Position numbers and translations under genes: made by a program. From Butyriboletus loyo (lineage: Eukaryota; Basidiomycota; Agaricomycetes; Boletales; Boletaceae), in contig JBBPSI010000023.1 in assembly GCA_038093515.1 (NCBI GenBank), positions 124,001-188,000 of the forward strand: DNA of 64,000 nucleotides, written 5' to 3'. The notes beneath the pieces are model-generated. The model was not told where the DNA came from, ran no database searches, and saw only the letters and a program-made list of their open reading frames with translations. Below, one piece after another: positions 41,654 through 52,640 of this stretch (position 1 is the stretch's first letter; the number at the start of each line of letters is the position of its first letter).

Positions 41654-42110
41654 CTCAGCATCCACCTTATTCCATGAGATTTCATCAGCCTCCTCCACTT
41701 CAGAATGTTCCTCAAATGGGTAGGGTGGACTACAATGCTTGCTTGCTGAAGGGATTTAATAGCACTCGTCAGAGGAGACACAACCAACGACACGGTCATT
41801 CTTCTGTCCAGCCTGCTGCTACTGCTCAAGCTGATCCTGCACTACCTCCTCTACAACCTCTCCCATATCAGCATAGCATTGATTTCAATCAGGAGAGGGA
41901 CCAACAGGCTTTGTAAGCCCAGCAAGAACAGGTATATGTTCAGTTTATGAGATTTCAACAACAAGAACAGGAACAGTTACATTTGGAGCAATTACAACAA
42001 CAATATCTGCAGAGACAAGAAGTAGAACATCAAAGGCTTTCAGAAATGGAAAGGCAGGCTTTACAGCAGCAGAAGATAGACCATCAGAGATGTTTTGAAG
42101 AACAGCAACA

Positions 42111-43117
42111 TGTTATAATTGTATCTCTTATAACTATCTTTTGCGTTCAGACTTCGTCATATTTGTTATAATCATAACATTTATTCTTACACTTTCACTT
42201 CAGACTTAGTCGTTTTCACTTTCAAAGGTCACGTGACATAGCGCACGTGATTGTGGGAACTTACATGTGATCTCTTGCTGACTAAGCATATGATGTCATG
42301 GCCTAGACCAGGCCTAGACTCTATGACGTCACGACACATGTATTTAATCTCCGTTTACTTCTCTTCTTTATGATCCCCGCGCCTCGTGTGGTTAATCACC
42401 GTTGCGCTTCTCTTCTTTAGTCTATCCATGTATAGTAGTTCATCTCACGCACAGCATGGTCTGTGCGCACTTCTGTACAATATATAAAGGCTCGTGGTTA
42501 GACTAGGATTCCCTAGTTTTAACCACTTGTCTATTCGCTGGCAACAGTTGAGGATTAAGCTAAAGCTCCTTGATCATATCTTGCCTGTGCTTTGTGTAGC
42601 GCAGCAACTGTGGTGGACCCTGTGTGACAGAGTATTCATACTGGCATTCGACCGTGCGTTGCTTGCGTAACAATATTTCTCTTTCAAAGGTCATGTGACT
42701 TCGCGCATGTGATTGTGGGATTATACATGTGACCACAGGCTGACTAAGCATATGATGTCATGGTCCAGACTGGCCCAGACTCTATGACATCACGCCTCAT
42801 GTATTTAATCTCCGTTTGCTTCTCTTCCTTTTGATCGCCGTCAACTTCTATTTCCCATCATTGTCGACTCATGACTTCTTCGTATATACATGTATAGTAA
42901 CTAGTCTCACGCACTGCATGGTCTGTGCGCATTCCTTTGTAATATAAAAGGGCTCGTGGTTGCAGCTAGGATTCCCTAGCTTTAACCACTTGTCTATTCA
43001 CTGGCAACAGTTGAGAGATTAAGGTCTAAGCTATTCCTCATTACCATCGCCAGTACTTGTGTAGTACTGCAACAGTTGCGGAACCCCGTGTGCCTTGATA
43101 ACTTCATTGTCATAACA
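42111..43117 (+). mobile_element. Solo LTR, family B (outer, plus), TSD CAACA, itself interrupted
   Basis: It starts TGTTATAATTG, ends TTGTCATAACA and is flanked by caaca (42106-42110 and 43118-43122). Without the inner LTR and its duplicated 5 bp it measures 493 bp, matching the family. The uninterrupted relative at 45097-45585 reads straight through the point where the inner copy sits. Confidence 0.95.
42164..42672 (+). mobile_element. Solo LTR, family B (inner, plus), nested, TSD ATATT
   Basis: A 509-bp unit starting TGTTATAATC and ending CTTGCGTAACA, flanked by atatt (42159-42163 and 42673-42677). It lies inside the outer family-B LTR. Its closest relative in the window is the minus-strand copy at 44292-44809. 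It carries a palindromic tgacgtca-type site and cacgtg boxes. Confidence 0.95.
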
Positions 43118-44291
43118 CAACAAGCTCTATACCAACAGGAGGAGGAGCATCAGAGACATTTTGAACAAAAACAACAAGCTCTATGTCAGCAGGAGGTGGA
43201 GCATGAGATTCAGGAGCAAAATGAAATACAGCAAATACAACAGCTGTCTCAAGCTTTACTTTCAGAAGCCCTTGGTGAACATAGTCAATGCTCAGCAGAA
43301 CAATATGAGCAAGATCAACAGAGACTATAACATGGTTTCAATTCTGGCTCTCCTCCTCCTTTTCCTTCCCCTTCCCCTTCCCCTAGGTTATCTGTAGCCA
43401 GAAGTCCTACACCAGGTCCTGCTCCAAGATCTCCCATTCCATCTCCCCATCCAAGTCCATTTCCTGATCCCAATCCCAATTCTTCTGATTATAGCTCTAG
43501 TGACTCAGAGCATTCCATTAATCCTCAGCCTCTCCATTGCATTCCACCTGGTGGCAGAATATACACTGAACCTGTCCTGGTCTACTCTCTTGGTCAAATG
43601 AACATCCAATGTGCCAACTGCCATGCCCTTTATTTTATTTCTGAAAAATTGTCCAATTCCAGTCTTCACAATCCTCACTTTGGAACATGCTGTCTTCAAG
43701 GTCAAGTTGTTCTTCCTCCCATACAGCAATGGCCATGTATTCTACAGGATCTCTTTGATGATCCTTAAGATCACAGAGAGTTTAGAAAGAAAATCAGACA
43801 ATACAACAATGCTTTGGCATTTACTTCTGTGAGTGCTAATGTGGACAACCAAATGGTTCAAGGTTCTGGATCAAATGCTTTTCACATTCATGGTACACTT
43901 CACCACCTCATGGGTGCCCTCATGCCACTAGATGGAATACAGCCCTCCTATGCTCAGCTCTACATCTATGATCCACAGGAGGCAACTGATAGACATGTTC
44001 AATGCAATCCTCAACTGGATGGTGCCATATTGCTGGATTTGCATACCACCCTTAGGGACATTCATCCATATGCTCCTGTTTACAAGCAGGCATATGAAAT
44101 CATGCAGGTCAGTATCAATTGATCTCTCTCTTTCTAATAGACATATTTATAATATAATATAGGCCAAACCTGCAGAGGAGCATACTGATGTTCACATGAG
44201 ACTTTGCTTGCAACAGGCAGCTGATGTAAGGAGATACAACCTGCCTACTGTTGAAGAGATAGCTGCCATAATTCCTGGAGATGGTTCAGAG

Positions 44292-44809
44292 TGTTGCGAA
44301 GGCAACGCGCAGTCGAATGCTAGCACGTAGTACCCAGCCACAAGCGGTCCACAACAGTTTCAGGTATACACAAGTACCTGGCAGAGATGAACTGGAGTCT
44401 CAACTTAATCCTCAACTGTTGCCAGCGAATAGACAAGTGGTTAAAACTAGGGAATCCTAGTCTAACCACGAGCCTTTTTATATTGTACAAGGATGCGCAC
44501 AGACCATGCTGTGCGTGTGAGGAATTACTATACATGGCTAGACTAAAGAAGAGAAGCGCAACGGTGATTAACCACACGAGGCGCGGGGATCAAAAAGAAG
44601 AGAAGTAAACGGAGATTAAATACATGTGTCGTGACGTCATAGAGTCTAGGCCTGGTCTAGGCCATGACATCATATGCTTAGTCAGCAAGAGATCACATGT
44701 AAGTTCCCACGATCACGTGTGCTATGTCACGTGACCTTTGAAGTTGAAAACGACTAAGTCCGAAGTGAAAGTGTACGAAGTGTACGAATAAAATGTTATG
44801 ATTATAACA
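44292..44809 (-). mobile_element. Solo LTR, family B (minus), TSD CAGAG
   Basis: A 518-bp unit flanked by cagag (44287-44291 and 44810-44814). On the minus strand it starts TGTTATAATCATAAC and ends TTCGCAACA. It is nearly the same sequence as the nested copy at 42164-42672. Confidence 0.95.
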
Positions 44810-45096
44810 CAGAGAATGTTAGAGTGCAGTGTGACATCATTCTATGCCTTCAAGGTGGTGGTCTATATCATATCAGCAACCTCCATACCTTCTATCTTCC
44901 TCTTCACTATGTCCTTTTCTTTCCACATGGAGAGGAGGGCTGGCATCTGGATATTCCACTTCAGCTACACAATGATCATCCACATCACTCCAAGAAGGTC
45001 ACTCAGCTGCTTTCATATGCCTATAGGTTGCATATTCATCCACCAGCATTTGAGCCATCCAATCTCTTCAAAGGAGGAAGACTATTCCAGCAGTTG

Positions 45097-45585
45097 TGTT
45101 ACGAGACAACAGAGTTATCAAGTGGCACACAGGGTTCCGCAACTGTTGCAGCTAAACACAATAGCTGGCGAGTGTAATGAGGATAGCTCAGACCTTAATC
45201 TTCTCAACTGTTGCCAGCGAATAAGACAAGTGGTTAAAGCTAGGGAATCCTAGCCGCAACCACAAGCCCCTTTATATTACGCACAGACCAAGCAGTGCGT
45301 GAGACTAGTTACTATACAAGTAGATACGAAGTGAGTCACGGGTCGACGATGATGAGAAATAGAAGTCGACGGTGATCAAAAAGAAGAGAAGCAAACAGAG
45401 ATTAAATACATGAGGCATGACATCATAGAGTCTGGGCCAGTCTGGACCATGACGTCATATGCTTAGTCAGCCTGTGGTCACATGTATAATCCCACGATCA
45501 CGTGCGCTAAGTCACGTGACCTTTGAAAGAGAAATATGACGAAGTCCGAATGCAAAAGATGGTTATAAGAGATACAATTATAACA
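45097..45585 (-). mobile_element. Solo LTR, family B (minus), TSD AGTTG
   Basis: A 489-bp unit flanked by agttg (45092-45096 and 45586-45590). On the minus strand it begins TGTTATAATTGTATC and reads through the site that the nested LTR occupies in the 42111-43117 copy. It is the best reference for the intact outer LTR. Confidence 0.95.
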
Positions 45586-46751
45586 AGTTGGTCTGTAATT
45601 CTTGGGCTTCCATTGATCAGTGCAATCTTACCTGGGTTGCCAACAATCAGACAAAGCTTAGAGCAGATCTTTATCAAGGCTTGAGAGATCATATGGTTCA
45701 AGATGCTGATCAAGACATGGCTCAAGTTGGTCATGTCATCCTTCCTTCCACTCACAAGGGTGGGCCTCACCACATGCAGCAGCTGCTTCAAGACTCCTTG
45801 GCCATATGTAGAGAATATAGAAGGCCTGACCTTTTTCTCACCATGACTGCCAATGGAAGCTGGCCAGAAATCACTCAAAATCTGCTTCCAGGTATATGTC
45901 TCCATTGAATTTGGTTATTTATAAGTCTCATCATCATGTAGGACAATCCACTGTGGATAGGCCTGATCCAGTCACATGCGCCTTCCATGGCAAGCAGCAA
46001 GCTTTACTAAAGAAGATTTGTGATGGCTACTATGGTCAAGTGGCTGGCTTTGTCTACACCATTGAATATTAGAAGTGTGGATTGCCTCACATGCATCTGT
46101 TGATCTTTTTGGAGGAGCAAGACAAAATCCATACTGTGGAGCAAGTAGATGCTCTCATCTCAGCACAGATCCCTGATCCTGATGTTCATCCCCAACTTCA
46201 CTCTGCTGTCACCAAGTATATGCTTCATGGTCCCTGTTCTCCTCAAAGATGCTTAGAGAGTGGTGTTTGCAAAAAGTGCTTTCCAAAGCCATTCTCTGAT
46301 CACACTGTCATGAAGGAAGATGGCTATCCTGACTATGCTTGCCCTGAAAACAATAGGACTATTCAGAAGTGTCAGGATGTCTTCAACAACAAGGATGTTA
46401 TTCCTTATTCCAGAGAGTTGTTGGTGGAATTTGACTGTCATATCAATTTGGAAGTCTGTGGATCTATCAAGGTTGTCAAGTACATCCACAAGTACATCTA
46501 CAAGGGTCCAGATCGTGCCACCATTCAGACAGAAGGTCATGATGAAATTCGCTCCTATCTTGATGCTAGATATGTCTCCTCCACTCAGGCTTGCCACAAT
46601 ATCTTGGAGTTTCCCATGCACATGGAATGGCCAGCTGTCTATTGTCTCTCAGTTCATCTCCCTGGCCAACAGCCCATTGTTTTTCATGCTGGAGCTCAAA
46701 TAGACAATGTGGTTAATGATGCCAAGGACACTCAACTGCTTGGATGGTTCA

Positions 46752-47251
46752 TGTTACGATTCATTCTTTTCTTTTCTTTTGTTTCTACTTAAGCATATCT
46801 CACGATAGCTTATCCTTTTAGCCGACGCAACTCGGAATATTCCTCTTTCGCTTCTTAGATAGCGAGATCCAACCCTCGATCTATCGCTCCCCTTTAAGGT
46901 ACTCCTATGGAATATTCCATAACCTTCTATCGTACGACTTCCCTTCGCCCAATGGCAATTCTCCTCCGTATCGTACGATAGCCCTCTTTCCTCTTTCATC
47001 CTTGGTCTGTGCACGTTCCCCTATAGTATAAATACAATGAGATCTAGCTACGTTGTACCCTAAGCTAGATCTACTTGGAATCATCATCGATATCCTCGTC
47101 CTCTCGTCTCTAGTAGCGAGTCGTCTTTCTTCAACTCGAACACCGGATAAATCCTTCATCTTGAAGGTTAGACTTGAACGTCTAGAAGACTTCTTGAGTT
47201 CTAGAACTACATCCAAGTCTACACTCGTACTTACCCAGTCCAAGCGTAACA
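46752..47251 (+). mobile_element. Solo LTR, family C, TSD GTTCA
   Basis: A 500-bp unit starting TGTTACGATTC and ending AAGCGTAACA, flanked by gttca (46747-46751 and 47252-47256). It shares only the ends with families A and B. The orientation is inferred from the tataaata string (near 47027) preceding the putative transcription start. Confidence 0.92.
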
Positions 47252-47429
47252 GTTCAAGGCAAATGCAAATTCTGAGCTCATTGCTGCTGGAGCACACAAC
47301 CATCTCTATCAGGAGTTTCCCAAATACTTTGTCTGGAACAAGAGTACTGCCATCTGGAAGGTTTGTCAAAGATACAAGGCCATTGGGCACATATATAGCA
47401 TTCCTCCCTCTGCTGGTGAAGCTTTCTAC

Positions 47430-47858
47430 TGTTACACTGGGTGCTAACAACTAGAACAGCGAGGAGGCACTCTGGAGTGGCCTCAAGACTCGGGAGATGA
47501 TTCTCAGACTGGGTCTCAGACTATGTCTTAGTGCGCATACTAAGAGTCTGGATGAGAGCTAATTGCTAGCAGGTGACTGCGTAGAACTAGATACTGTACA
47601 TGGTGTAAAGACCGGGTCTTTATACTACTGGGGGTCTGTGCACAGACCATGTTCCTAATTGAGATGCGAGAAGGAAACTACAAATGTAGAAGGAATATTC
47701 CAGAAGATTCCGGAGTATGAAAGAAAGCGCGTCCATGCGTGAGAAGTGATGACCTAAGCTAAAGCAGTTCGTACCGCTCAAAGGGCACTAGCGAAAGGCT
47801 AGGCGAGTGAAGTAGTCCAAGTGGTAGTGGGTGGAAAAAGTATACCACTACCGTAACA
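47430..47858 (-). mobile_element. Solo LTR, family A (minus), TSD TCTAC
   Basis: A 429-bp unit, the inverted relative of the LTR at 41226-41653. It is flanked by tctac (47425-47429 and 47859-47863). The Helitron frame (GEAFY to LCLLLTVVKG) rejoins when it is left out. Confidence 0.95.
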
Positions 47859-47863
47859 TCTAC

Positions 47864-49502
47864 TTGTGTCTTTTGCTCACTGTGGTCAAAGGTGAGATTG
47901 ATTGGTTGTGATTTAAATGGAGAAAAACTAAATATTCATTCTCTTATAGGTGCTACCTCCTATGAATATCTTTGCACTGTCAATGGCCAACTTCATGATT
48001 CCTTCAAGGAGGCCTGTCATGCACTTGGTCTTTTGCAGGATGATAGAGAGTGGCTGTTATGTTTACAGGAGGCTGCTCACTTCAGCATGGGCTTTCAACT
48101 AAGATGTCATTATCATTCTGGTCCATTGCTCTCCTGTGGATCCTGATCACTTATGGGAGGCATCCAAGAACCACCTCTGTGATGATCTACAACATTATCT
48201 CATTCATACCCTTCATATCCCTGAGCCCACCCAGGAGCAGATATATAATTATGGCCTACATCTCATAGCCTAGGATCTTAGAAGACATGGAAAGAGCTTT
48301 CTAGATTATCCAGCCATGCCTAGACCACAGGGGAATTGGGCTCTTCAGAAGGGAAACTGTTATGACCGCAGGAGTAATCCCAACAGAACATTTCACAAGC
48401 AGTTCAATACAGTTGCAGTGCTCTCTAATCATTTGGGATGAAGCAGCCTCTCAACATTGTCATGCTGTGGAGCATGTAGATCATACCCTGCATGACTTAA
48501 TGGACCAGAACAGTCCATTTGGAGGAATTGCCACTTTACTTGATGGGAACTTCAGGCAAACTCTGCCTGTTATTCAGCATGGCTCAAGAGAAAGAGAACA
48601 GATCATACCAGCCACTCTTACTCACTCTAACCTCTGGGCAAGCATGACCATCCACTATCTTCATGAAAACATGTGTCTTGGTCAGGATCCAGAATCTGAT
48701 GCTTGGGCTCAGCAACTCCTTCACATTGGTGTTACTGATGGAGAGGTGGAGCTCCCTGAACATATGCAGTGTGGTGATCAGATGCCCTCCCTTATCAATG
48801 CCCTCTACTCCCAGCTACTTTCACCCAATCAGAACCAGCAGCTCCAGCTTTCTGGTCAGTATTTCCTAGATCATACCATCCTCTCTCCTAGGAATATTCA
48901 GGTACATGAGATCAACTCCAGCATTCTTAATTCTGTTGCACCTGAAGAGAAGAACATCTATCTCAGTTCTGACTCTGTCACTGAAAGGGAATATCCAACC
49001 AGAGGTCTTACATACTTTCAATCCCTCTGGATTTCCCCTTCACAAGCTGGAATTCAAGAATGGTGCACCACTTATGTTGCTGCACAATCTGGGTCCTCTT
49101 CATGGCCTCTACAATGGTACTCACTTGAGGCTCATAAGATCTACTTGCTGAATTCTGGAGTGCCATGTATTGAATGGAAATGAAGATAATGCCAATATTA
49201 CTATTTTCATTCCTCACATAGGTTTGGATGCTGGACTTGGAGATGCTCCTGTTCCCTTCTGTTGCCTCCAATTTCCTGTTCATCTGGCCTATTCAATGAC
49301 CATTAACAAGGCACAGTGTCAAACAATGAAGCATATTGGTCTCAACTTGAGTTCTCCTGTTTTCTCTCATGGACAACTTTATGTTGCACTTTCATGTTGT
49401 ACTCATCCTAGACACATCAAAGTTCTCTTTCCAGAAGATCAACATAATACCAAAACTACAAATGTTGTATGGAATGAAGTATTTGGAAATTTGGAAATCT
49501 GA
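47864..49502 (+). pseudogene. Helitron Pif1-like helicase section, P-loop missing
   Basis: An intron (about 47893-47950) connects LTVVKG to ATSYEYLCTVNG; DREWLLCLQEAAHFSMGFQL follows. Later sections read LIIWDEAASQHCHAVEHV (motif II), GIATLLDGNFRQTLPVI (motif III), and near the end FPVHLAYSMTINKAQCQT and GQLYVALSCCTHPRHI (motifs V and VI). Between about 48310 and 48420 the P-loop block GGTGKT and the linker to motif II are absent, and a frame change occurs there. The protein could not be an active helicase. Confidence 0.82.
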
Positions 49503-49598
49503 TTCACATTGTATATCATATAGACTTCTCATTGCATTTGTAAATATCACTATATACCCAATTGATTATATATGAAATCTCTGACTTACTATCTCCAA

Positions 49599-49631
49599 CC
49601 TGTGCTGAAAGCACAACAGGTAAAATGCTAG
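49599..49631 (+). other. Helitron 3' terminus: hairpin plus CTAG
   Basis: The hairpin arms cctgtgct and agcacaacagg fold around gaa, with a small bulge. Seven bases (taaaatg) follow, then CTAG, with a T as the next base. Helitrons end in CTRR 10-12 bases after a hairpin and insert between A and T, so the fit is good. Confidence 0.7.
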
Positions 49632-49644
49632 TAGACAATAATGT

Positions 49645-50073
49645 CAAAGGCTCCTCACGTGATGTCTCTGTAAATGGATTTCCTCCAGGCTGGAGAGTGG
49701 TGATGTTATTCCTGGACCGCGTTTCACACCACCGTCTGAGTGCCTCTTCAGTGGCGGGATGCTGTACTGGAACCAGCCTAGGTGGTTGCCATACACCGTT
49801 GTGCCTCTCTCAAAAAAAAGAAAGGGTACCCCCGGCTATCAGCCAAGTAAGCGTGCAAGGCGTCAGCATGGTCTGACGGTGTTCTGATTGTCGAATTGTG
49901 AAGACGAATCCATCTCGATAAACTATGTCTATGACCCAGGTACAACAGGAGGTCCTCAATCCTCTGCACTGCCGATGTCGACACCAAATTTCAAGCACAA
50001 CTTCCAACATGACACGTGCTAGTTAATGGCAGGTAAGCACGACGAACCCTCGTTTTCGTACCCATGCTGTTCA
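49645..50073 (-). repeat. Dispersed repeat R, copy 2 (inverted)
   Basis: Reverse complement of 36386-36815, with substitutions. It begins 13 bp after the Helitron end. It lacks the 92-bp inverted repeats that surround copy 1, showing that R and the foldback arms are separable units. Confidence 0.85.
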
Positions 50074-50344
50074 CTATCGTTGATCAGATCGTGATTTCAT
50101 ATCTAGGGACCTTGCCATTCGAAGAAGCAGAAGGCGCTCATGGCATGGCCTGGCTGTGGCCAACGAGGATGATGCGGGGAGGGCATGCGTCCAGGCCTGG
50201 AATTCTTCTCCAGGCCAGCCCCCTACCCCCAGGCTGGCATAGTGAAGACGTCTTTCGCGACCCTCGAGTCACGGTCCACTCGACAGCTCTCATTCCACTT
50301 ACATCTAAAAGTCCATCACAACCAGGACTTACACACTCCGAACC

Positions 50345-52533
50345 ATGGCCAAAACAGATAGCCAATCAAGGTGAGGACTCCCCCCCCCACTGCCCTCGGC
50401 ATCGTGACTTTCTACCGCAATATAAAAAGGAGCTGACTCTTGTCCTCCTCTCTCTCAACAAGCCTTTCATCACACCTCTCACCCCGCAACGTCGTCGTCG
50501 CAGGCGAAACCGGCGTCGGCAAAAGCTCCTTCATCAATCTCGTCACCGGCTCAGATACCGCAACCACCGCCAACGACGTCTGCGGGGTCACCACCCGCAC
50601 GAGCTCTCACACCTGGGAAACAGACACCCACACGCACGCGTTTCGGCTATGGGATACCCCCGGTCTAGGCGAGGGTTCGTTCGGCAACGTCTCCCCCAGA
50701 GCTGCGCAACATGCGTTACGCGTCCTCTTGAGGGAACTCGGCAAGGAAGGCGGGGTGCACCTCCTCGTCGTGTGCATCCGCGGCATCGCGAGAATCACAA
50801 AGGGCATGAAACAGACGTACGACGTCATCCTCCGCATTCGGGACCAAGTGTCCCCCCAAATCCCCGTCGTAGCTGTCATCACCGAACTGGAGAAACGATG
50901 CGACGAATCCAACATCGTATCCTCCATGGAAGAGTGGTGGATGAGCAACGAGAGCGCCCTGGCCACCTTTGACATGGCGTTCTGCGGCCACGCTTGCCTC
51001 ACGACTCTCCCAGACGACTGTTATCCCGAAATGCCAGGTCGCCGTGCCGAGTGCCAACGACTCGCGTGGAACCTCCTCATTGACCATTCTCTCCCACTCG
51101 CCACGTTTGGTGGGTGCATGCGGACGACCAATGCCTTATCCACTCTCTCGCTCAAGCTCACTCGCAACATCGTCGTCGTGGGCGAAACCGGCGTCGGAAA
51201 AAGCTCGGTCATCAATCTGGTGGTCGGCACAGACAGTGCAGTGGCGGCAAGCGACGTGTGCGCCGTCACCGTCGGCACGAGCTATCACGACTGGGACCTC
51301 TTGCAAACGCAAACCTTCCGCCTCTGGGACACCCCCGGGCTGAGCGAAGGCCCGCTCGGGAGCACGTCCCGCAAACACGCACACAACGCCCTGCGATCTC
51401 TCCTCACAGAACTCGGTCGCGGTGCGGGCGTGCACCTTCTCATCGTCTGTTTTCGAGGTAGACGGGTCACGAAGAGCATGAAACATACCTACGACACGGT
51501 TCTCGCGCTTCGTGACCGCGTCTCCCCAGAAACCCCTATCGTCGCCGTCGTCACCGAACTCGAACGCAGATCAAACGCATCCGACGTCCTCGCCGCCATG
51601 GACGAATGGTGGCACACCAACGCGGACGTCTTGTCAGACCTCCACATGGCGTTCACCGCACACGCCTGTATTACCACCCTCTCCGACGACACACACCCCC
51701 CGATCCCAGGGCGTCGCGACGAATGCCAACGTCTCGTCCGCGATCTCATCATCGACCACGCCCTCACCCCACGCAGCGTCTCCACTCAAGACCTCCACGT
51801 CATCCTCTTTGGAGAAACCGGCGTCGGAAAAAGTTCACTCGTCAATCTCCTCGCAGGGTGGAACGTCGCCGAGGTCTCGCCCGACAGCATCACGTGCACC
51901 CTCGCATCGACAGAGTATCAGTTCCAGCTTGGCGCGACGACGATCCGGCTCTGGGATACCGTCGGGCTGGAGGAACCGGAGAGAGGGACGAACGGGTACA
52001 TGGGTGCGATCGAGAAAGCGACGCAGTTGATACGGCGGTTGAACGCTTCGGGCGGGATCAGTCTCTTTCTGTTTTGCGTACGCGGGAACAGGGTGACGAC
52101 GACCATGCAGAGTAACTACCGCCTCTTTTACGAGGTGCTTGGCAAGAAGCAGGTTCCGATCGCGTTGGCGGTCACGCACCTAGAACGAGAACTGGTCATG
52201 GAGGAGTGGTGGCAGCGCAACGTCAAAACTCTGGAAAAGAACGGGATCCACGTCGGTGGTCATGCGTGCTTCACTACGTTGGAAGGTCACCCCAAGTATG
52301 TGGAATCGAGGAACGCGGTTCAGGATCTATTCTGGCAGTACGCTGACCAACGCAAGTTTTCGATGCCATCGGAGACATGGCTCGGTTGGCTGTTGAACGG
52401 TTTGAGTATGCTCCTGGGTTTCGCATTGCCGAGGAGCAAGGACTTGACGCGCATCTTGACGAAACGGTGCCATTTGGAGCCAGATGTTGCTCAGAGAGTG
52501 GCAGCTTGTATAGAGACCACGACGGATACGTAA
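50345..52533 (+). CDS. Protein with three tandem P-loop GTPase domains
   Basis: A 26-nt first exon (50345-50370, MAKTDSQS) and an intron (50371-50462) open the gene. The rest is uninterrupted, giving 698 residues. The downstream frame alone has no ATG, so the intron is needed. Each domain has a G1 loop GETGVGKSS (about residues 22, 250 and 460). G3 is DTPG in domains 1 and 2 and DTVG in domain 3. Each has a WW-rich segment (EEWWMSNE, DEWWHTN, EEWWQRN) and a GHACLTTL or AHACITTL strand. The usual NKxD base-recognition motif is replaced by TELEKR, TELERR and THLERE. A hydrophobic stretch near the C-terminus (WLGWLLNGLSMLLGF) could anchor it to a membrane. The family is MMR_HSR1/AIG1-like; its function in mushrooms is unknown. 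Confidence 0.88.
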
Positions 52534-52640
52534 ACACTGCGGCTGCAGCCATCTCACTGTAATCATATAATTCTCCCTTCTGTCAAGCGTGAACTGCAAA
52601 ACTCAGCATTCGAGAGACAGGAGAACGGGGGAACATAATG

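Larger units (their letters stand above)
40943..43330 (+). pseudogene. Helitron protein, Gln-rich N-terminal section (interrupted by LTRs)
   Basis: The frame begins MSTPTTSPQCAQNASFQAEH, passes an intron, and continues with PIPIPGIPPPMN and a poly-Pro run. After the first LTR the frame resumes HPPYSMRFHQPPPLQN. A long Gln/Glu-rich, coiled-coil-like stretch follows (QEQLHLEQLQQQYLQRQE, QQEEEHQRHFEQKQQALC). Stops occur after DQQAL and after QQRL. With the LTRs at 41226-41653 and 42111-43117 left out, together with one target-site copy each, the frame is continuous across both insertion points. This shows the LTRs came later. Confidence 0.75.
43335..46751 (+). pseudogene. Helitron-like N domain and HUH Rep endonuclease (decayed)
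   Basis: The section reads QMNIQCANCHALYF, then GTLHHLMGALMPLDG and QLYIYDPQEAT. After the first minus-strand LTR it reads LPLHYVLFFPHGEEGWH. After the second it reads LFLTMTANGSWPEI, the hallmark of the Helitron-like N domain. Next are GLPHMHLLIFLEEQDKI (HUH motif), CPENNRTIQKCQDV and KYIHKYIYKG (46478-46507, catalytic tyrosines). Introns near 44107-44162 and 45892-45942 fit GT-AG. Stops at 43768-43770 (TAA) and 46070-46072 (TAG, just before the HUH motif) break the frame. The protein cannot be made in full. Confidence 0.85.
40943..49631 (+). mobile_element. Decayed Helitron (rolling-circle transposon) with nested LTR insertions
   Basis: The plus strand carries a Helitron Rep-helicase protein in pieces. 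In order, these are a Gln-rich N-terminal region, the Helitron-like N domain, the HUH endonuclease (PHMHLL), the two-tyrosine motif (KYIHKYIYKG), and a Pif1-like helicase. Introns and at least three in-frame stops are visible. Seven solo LTRs interrupt it. The 3' end fits Helitron rules: a hairpin at 49599-49620, then seven bases, then CTAG at 49628-49631 followed by T. The 5' TC end could not be located; the start given is the first plausible ATG, so the element probably extends further left. Confidence 0.88.

Noticed and set aside
50440..50470. Non-ATG start for the triple GTPase
   Set aside because: A small first exon with ATG at 50345 and an intron at 50371-50462 supply a normal start in frame.
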